From Clostridia bacterium (GTDB taxonomy: Bacteria > Bacillota > Clostridia > HGM11327), in NCBI GenBank assembly GCA_017935525.1, contig JAGBHJ010000192.1, positions 1-5,837 of the forward strand: a stretch of DNA of 5,837 bases. Reading direction: 5' to 3'. The position numbers were made by a program, and so were the translations under genes. Positions 4,913 through 5,837 of this stretch are shown here, in pieces. The notes below the pieces were generated by a model that did not search any database, was not told the origin of the DNA, and was given only the letters and a program-made list of their open reading frames with translations. Positions within the stretch are counted from its first letter, which is position 1. Each line of letters opens with the position of its first letter.

Positions 4913-4934
4913 GTATAATACACGTATATTATAC
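4913..4934. promoter_or_regulatory. Dyad GTATAATA-N6-TATTATAC overlapping the -10 box, possible operator
   Basis: GTATAATA (4913-4920) and TATTATAC (4927-4934) are exact reverse complements separated by six bases. The right half contains the -10 box of the minus-strand promoter and the left half covers the expected transcription start. It may be a repressor site, or a by-product of a TATAAT box present on both strands. No regulator is encoded nearby. Confidence 0.4.
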
Positions 4935-4956
4935 TATACATTGTGTTTTTTTGCAA
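4928..4956 (-). promoter_or_regulatory. Sigma-A type promoter for the peptidoglycan-binding protein gene
   Basis: On the minus strand the -35 box is TTGCAA (4956-4951) and the -10 box is a perfect TATAAT (4933-4928), with exactly 17 bases between. This predicts a transcript start near 4921 and a leader of about 30 bases before GTG 4889. Confidence 0.85.
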
Positions 4957-5200
4957 GGGGTATAAATTACGCTTTTGTAACGATTTGTTATAGTTTTATA
5001 ATATTTGCTGAATTATCACATTTTATTTCACATTGTCGTTTTACCCTTTTTATGGGCAAAAAACACTATATCTTGGTCGATTTTGTCGAAAAAACGCCCT
5101 CAAAAACCTACTATTTGTTCAAAAAAAATTAACAAATTATTTTTTTAAAAAATTTTACAACATTTCCAAACACTCATTTTTGAAAAGTTTGAAAAAAACG
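4957..5200. other. AT-rich intergenic spacer without a recognisable gene
   Basis: Strongly AT-rich, with long A and T runs. It contains a small dyad TCGA-TTTTG-TCGA (5077-5089) flanked by GGGC (5054-5057) and GCCC (5096-5099). The word AAAACACTATAT at 5060-5071 recurs at 5201-5212. Short open frames across it on the plus strand lack ribosome binding sites and have low-complexity translations. I see no coding gene or RNA gene here. Confidence 0.6.
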
Positions 5201-5222
5201 AAAACACTATATATTGTGTTTT
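5191..5222 (-). terminator. Weak intrinsic terminator after the pseudouridine synthase gene
   Basis: On the minus strand AAAACAC (5222-5216) pairs with GTGTTTT (5207-5201) around an eight-base AT loop and is followed by CG and seven T's (5198-5192). The stem is AT-rich and overlaps the TAA stop at 5223-5221, so termination strength is uncertain. Confidence 0.5.
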
Positions 5223-5837
5223 ATCTTTTTCTCAACGTGTCAAGAACAGCCTCAAAATAATCCGGCAGGGGCGCCTCAAACTCCATTCTTTGGTGGGTCG
5301 TGGGATGCTCAAAGCTCAGTCTTGCCGCATGAAGCAGCTGACCGTTGAGCTTGAATTTTTGCGTTCTTCTGCCGTAAACGGGGTCTCCCACCACGGGGTG
5401 CTTGATATAGGCCATATGCACTCTTATCTGATGTGTTCTGCCCGTGTGCAGGTCGCACTGCACCAGCGCGTAGTTGTTATTTCCGCCGCCAAACTGCTCC
5501 AACACCTTATAATCCGTCTTTGCCTCGCGGATATTGGCGTCGGTATCAGCTCTTTGCAAGGGGAAAACCGCCATCTTGAGTCTGTCGTCGGGGTTTCTTC
5601 CGTAGCCCGTATGAATGGTGCCGCCCTCAACGTTAAAGCAATCCTCCACCAGAGCAAGGTACGTCCTTTTTGCAGACTTTTCCTTTATCTGCTCTGCAAG
5701 GGATATATGTGCCTTGTCGTTCTTGGCGATCACTATCAAGCCCGACGTATCCTTATCCAACCTGTGGACTATTCCCGGGCGGATCTCGGAATTTATACCC
5801 GAAAGATCCTTGCAATGGTACATCAAAGCATTTACAA
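5221..5837 (-). CDS. RluA-family (RluD/YlyB-like) pseudouridine synthase, C-terminal part, start outside the window
   Basis: The frame is open to the right edge (V-N-A-L-M-Y-H-C-K…), so the S4-like N-terminus and the true start lie beyond position 5837. The TTG/ATG pair at 5826-5821 is internal. Pseudouridine synthases of this family isomerise uridines in rRNA; RluD acts on 23S rRNA helix 69. The visible part has the catalytic motif RPGIVHRLDKDTSGL, with the nucleophilic Asp encoded at 5757-5755. Next come LVEDCFNVEGGTIHTGYGRN, then HTGRTHQIRVHMAYIKHPVVGDPVYGRR and LLHAARLSFEHPTT, in the normal order through to the C-terminus. Bacillota often have several paralogues of this family; wording such as CKDLSGIN fits the YlyB/RluD type best, but the exact uridine target and symbol cannot be fixed from this fragment. 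No partner gene is visible downstream; a weak terminator overlaps the stop. Confidence 0.93.
   Translation of the reverse strand, partial: VNALMYHCKDLSGINSEIRPGIVHRLDKDTSGLIVIAKNDKAHISLAEQIKEKSAKRTYLALVEDCFNVEGGTIHTGYGRNPDDRLKMAVFPLQRADTDANIREAKTDYKVLEQFGGGNNNYALVQCDLHTGRTHQIRVHMAYIKHPVVGDPVYGRRTQKFKLNGQLLHAARLSFEHPTTHQRMEFEAPLPDYFEAVLDTLRKR

Noticed and set aside
4848..5260. Short plus-strand open frames in the AT-rich spacer
   Set aside because: Low-complexity F/K/Y-rich translations overlapping a minus-strand promoter and gene ends, without ribosome binding sites.

Overview
The window looks like a stretch of chromosome from a gut-type member of the Clostridia (Bacillota). This is inferred from the gene content: a clostridial-style flavodoxin, an iron-sulfur RlmD-type methyltransferase, a secreted protein with tandem peptidoglycan-binding domains and a YlyB/RluD-like pseudouridine synthase. 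AGGAG-type ribosome binding sites and a consensus sigma-A promoter in an AT-rich spacer fit this. No rRNA or tRNA gene is present, so the assignment stops at class level.

Layout. (1) Positions 3-1758, plus strand: the end of a flavodoxin gene, then after 19 bases rlmD, encoding a 23S rRNA uracil-5-methyltransferase. (2) Positions 1726-2653: an unusual accessory segment. It starts inside the last codons of rlmD with a perfect 17-bp hairpin, followed by an array of short palindromes separated by an 8-base word that flips orientation halfway. Next come a small four-helix-bundle (S23/IVP-like) gene and a pyrimidine-rich tail carrying an imperfect 41-base-period direct repeat. A second hairpin and a second palindrome array close it. 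The second array has the same plan but a different 8-base word. (3) Positions 2654-3718, plus strand: a right-handed beta-helix (pectate-lyase-3-like) protein without a signal peptide. (4) Positions 3736-3766: a strong hairpin terminator between convergent genes. (5) Positions 3792-4889, minus strand: an exported protein with two peptidoglycan-binding domains and an uncharacterised His-rich C-terminal domain, with a clear promoter at 4928-4956. (6) Positions 4957-5200: AT-rich spacer. (7) Positions 5221-5837, minus strand: the C-terminal part of an RluA-family pseudouridine synthase that runs off the window.

The part most worth attention is 1726-2653. Both hairpins start with GTTGAA, have TTGTCTC at the same offset (14 bases), and differ in the middle of the stem, where both arms change together. 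Both also translate to the C-terminal signature of RlmD (HVETIVCL at the first, THVESVACL at the second). The region between them therefore looks like a small element inserted at, and partly regenerating, the 3' end of an rlmD-type gene. Its only clear protein is the four-helix bundle. The base composition and codon use of this segment differ from the GC-richer flanking genes. Function and mobility are inference; the repeats and hairpins were read directly from the sequence.
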